In this document: positions 5,660-6,805 of the stretch, piece after piece | How positions within the stretch are numbered: position 1 is the first letter of the stretch | How the letters are laid out: the number at the start of each line of letters is the position of its first letter | NCBI GenBank assembly: GCA_027335515.1 | Contig: DAHWHT010000189.1 | Location: forward strand, 1 to 6,805 | Source: Clostridia bacterium | GTDB lineage: Bacteria > Bacillota_E > RBS10-35 > JAJYVN01 | DNA: 6,805 nucleotides | Direction: 5' to 3' | Notes under the pieces: model-generated | Told to the model about the DNA's origin: nothing | Seen by the model: only the letters and a program-made list of their open reading frames with translations | Databases searched by the model: none | Translations under genes and position numbers: made by a program

Positions 5660-6748
5660 ATGCCCCACGCTGCCCACCGCCAACGTCGCCTGGACCGCAG
5701 GACCGCGCGCGGCCGACCACGACAGGGCAGCGCGCCGTTGGTATCGGCGCCGGGAGCCGTCCTCGGCGGTCTCGCGCTGCTCCTGGTGGTAGCGTCGGGT
5801 TGCGCCATCGCGTTCGGCTCCGTCTCCGTGCCCGCCGGACCGTTGGTGCGGGCACTACTCGGATTGCCGGTCGGCCCACGGACGGCGTCCATCGTCTTGG
5901 CCATCCGCCTGCCCCGGGTGGTGATGGCGGCGCTGGCCGGGTGCGCCCTGGCGCAATCGGGCGCGGTCCTGCAGGGCCTGTTCCGCAATCCGCTGGCAGA
6001 TCCGGGGCTGCTGGGCGTGTCTTCCGGCGCGGGGTTTGCGGCCGTGTGCGCCATCGCCCTCGGGCTTGAGGTCCATGGTCTGTGGATTCTGCCGCTGTGC
6101 GCTTTCGCCGGGGCGATCCTGGCCACCGCCACGGTTTACGTCCTGGCCGTCCGCCGCGGCCGTATGCCGGTGCTGACCCTGATCTTGGCCGGAGTGGCGG
6201 TGTCGGCGCTCTTCGCGGCCGGGACGACTCTGGTCTTGACGGTTTCCGCGCTCAGTCAGAACGTGCTGGCCATGCTCAACTGGCTCTTCGGCGGCTTGAA
6301 CGGCATCCTCTGGCGCCAGGACGCCACGGTGGCCCCGTTCGTGCTGTTGGGCGGGGCCGCGATGTGCCTATTCGGGCGCGAACTCAACCTGCTGGCGGCT
6401 GGGGAGGAAGGGGCGGCCGCCCTGGGCGTTCCGGTGGAGCCCGTGCGGCGGATGCTCTTGGCCCTGACCGCACTCGTCACAGCCGCCGCCGTCGCGGCGG
6501 CCGGACCCATCGCGTTTGTGGGGCTCATGGTGCCGCATATGCTGCGCCTCCTGATCGGGGCCGACCACCGCTTGCTGCTGCCCGCCAGCATGCTGGGCGG
6601 GGCGTCCTTCTTGGTCCTGGCCGACCTGGTGGCCCGCGTGGTGGTCCGTCCGGGCGAGATCAACCTCGGCGTGGTGACGGCGCTGGTGGGCGTGCCGTTC
6701 TTCTTGTATCTGCTGCGGCGCGCGACCAGGGGAGGGGAGGCACTTTGA
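5660..6748 (+). CDS. FecCD/BtuC-type ABC transporter permease
   Basis: This 362-residue polytopic inner-membrane protein forms the channel of a cobalamin, haem or siderophore importer. After an Arg-rich cytoplasmic start (1-30), the first membrane span is about 31-52. The family hallmarks follow in order: RLPRVVMAALAGCALAQSGA (83-102), NPLADPGLLGVSSGAG (110-125), WLFGGLNGILW (208-218), and the ATPase-contact segment GEEGAAALGVPVEPVRRMLL (248-267). The C-terminal pattern is GPIAFVGLMVPHMLRLLIG (282-300), then GEINLGVVTALVGVPFFLYL (332-351). Length and motif order are normal, so it is complete. It follows mtaB by 58 bp and overlaps the next gene by 4 bp, so co-transcription is likely. A corrinoid substrate (BtuC role) is inferred from the neighbours; the sequence alone would also fit an iron-chelate permease. 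Confidence 0.93.
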   Translation: MPHAAHRQRRLDRRTARGRPRQGSAPLVSAPGAVLGGLALLLVVASGCAIAFGSVSVPAGPLVRALLGLPVGPRTASIVLAIRLPRVVMAALAGCALAQSGAVLQGLFRNPLADPGLLGVSSGAGFAAVCAIALGLEVHGLWILPLCAFAGAILATATVYVLAVRRGRMPVLTLILAGVAVSALFAAGTTLVLTVSALSQNVLAMLNWLFGGLNGILWRQDATVAPFVLLGGAAMCLFGRELNLLAAGEEGAAALGVPVEPVRRMLLALTALVTAAAVAAAGPIAFVGLMVPHMLRLLIGADHRLLLPASMLGGASFLVLADLVARVVVRPGEINLGVVTALVGVPFFLYLLRRATRGGEAL

Positions 6749-6805
6749 AGAGTCCCGCCCTGGCGGCCCGGCACGTGGTGCTGACAGTGGAAGGCGCTGC
6801 GGGGC
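6745..6805 (+). CDS. Probable ABC transporter ATPase (BtuD/FecE-like), N-terminal fragment
   Basis: A TTG at 6745 overlaps the permease stop (TTGA) and follows GGAGG at 6736-6740 by 4 bases. The frame is open to the window edge and gives 20 residues, KSPALAARHVVLTVEGAAG after the start. This resembles the first strand of ATPase subunits ('l.a.nl.l..gg..l'). The Walker A motif would lie beyond the window, so the identity rests mainly on position and the coupled overlap. GTG 6775 and GTG 6778 are possible later starts. Confidence 0.6.
   Translation, partial: MKSPALAARHVVLTVEGAAG

Overview
The window is uniformly GC-rich (about two thirds G+C by eye) and has a dense bacterial gene layout. It reads as part of a methanol-using anaerobe's genome. 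A methanol:corrinoid methyltransferase (MtaB), a corrinoid carrier protein (MtaC type) and a ferredoxin/ATPase that reductively reactivates corrinoid proteins (RACE) lie between the parts of an ABC importer of the cobalamin/Fe-chelate class. High-GC acetogenic or sulfate-reducing Firmicutes-like, actinobacterial or Chloroflexi-like anaerobes are plausible hosts. The sequence alone does not fix the taxon.

Layout. (1) Positions 1-509, +: C-terminal lobe of the importer's substrate-binding protein, cut by the window edge. (2) 510-622: short convergent spacer with a weak hairpin. (3) 623-1267, -: MtaC-type corrinoid protein. (4) 1268-1757: a divergent control region of about 490 bp with an 18-bp tandem repeat and several inverted repeats, and no convincing gene. 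(5) 1758-3686, +: RACE protein. (6) 3687-4194: spacer holding a decayed IS607-type insertion sequence, in which tnpA and tnpB fragments are joined by an internal deletion and each carries a one-base deletion, followed by four copies of an 8-bp repeat. (7) 4195-5601, +: MtaB with all three zinc ligands. (8) 5660-6748, +: FecCD/BtuC-type permease. (9) 6745-end, +: first 20 codons of what is probably the importer ATPase, overlapping the permease stop.

How the parts fit. MtaB would move the methyl group of methanol to the Co(I) corrinoid on MtaC. RACE would rescue MtaC when its cobalt oxidises to Co(II). The importer would supply the corrinoid. The final methyl acceptor enzyme (MtaA or a tetrahydrofolate methyltransferase) is not in the window. 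The enzyme families are known. The less usual points are the placement of the methanol module between the importer's binding protein and its permease/ATPase, the divergent placement of mtaC away from mtaB, and the transposon scar between RACE and mtaB.
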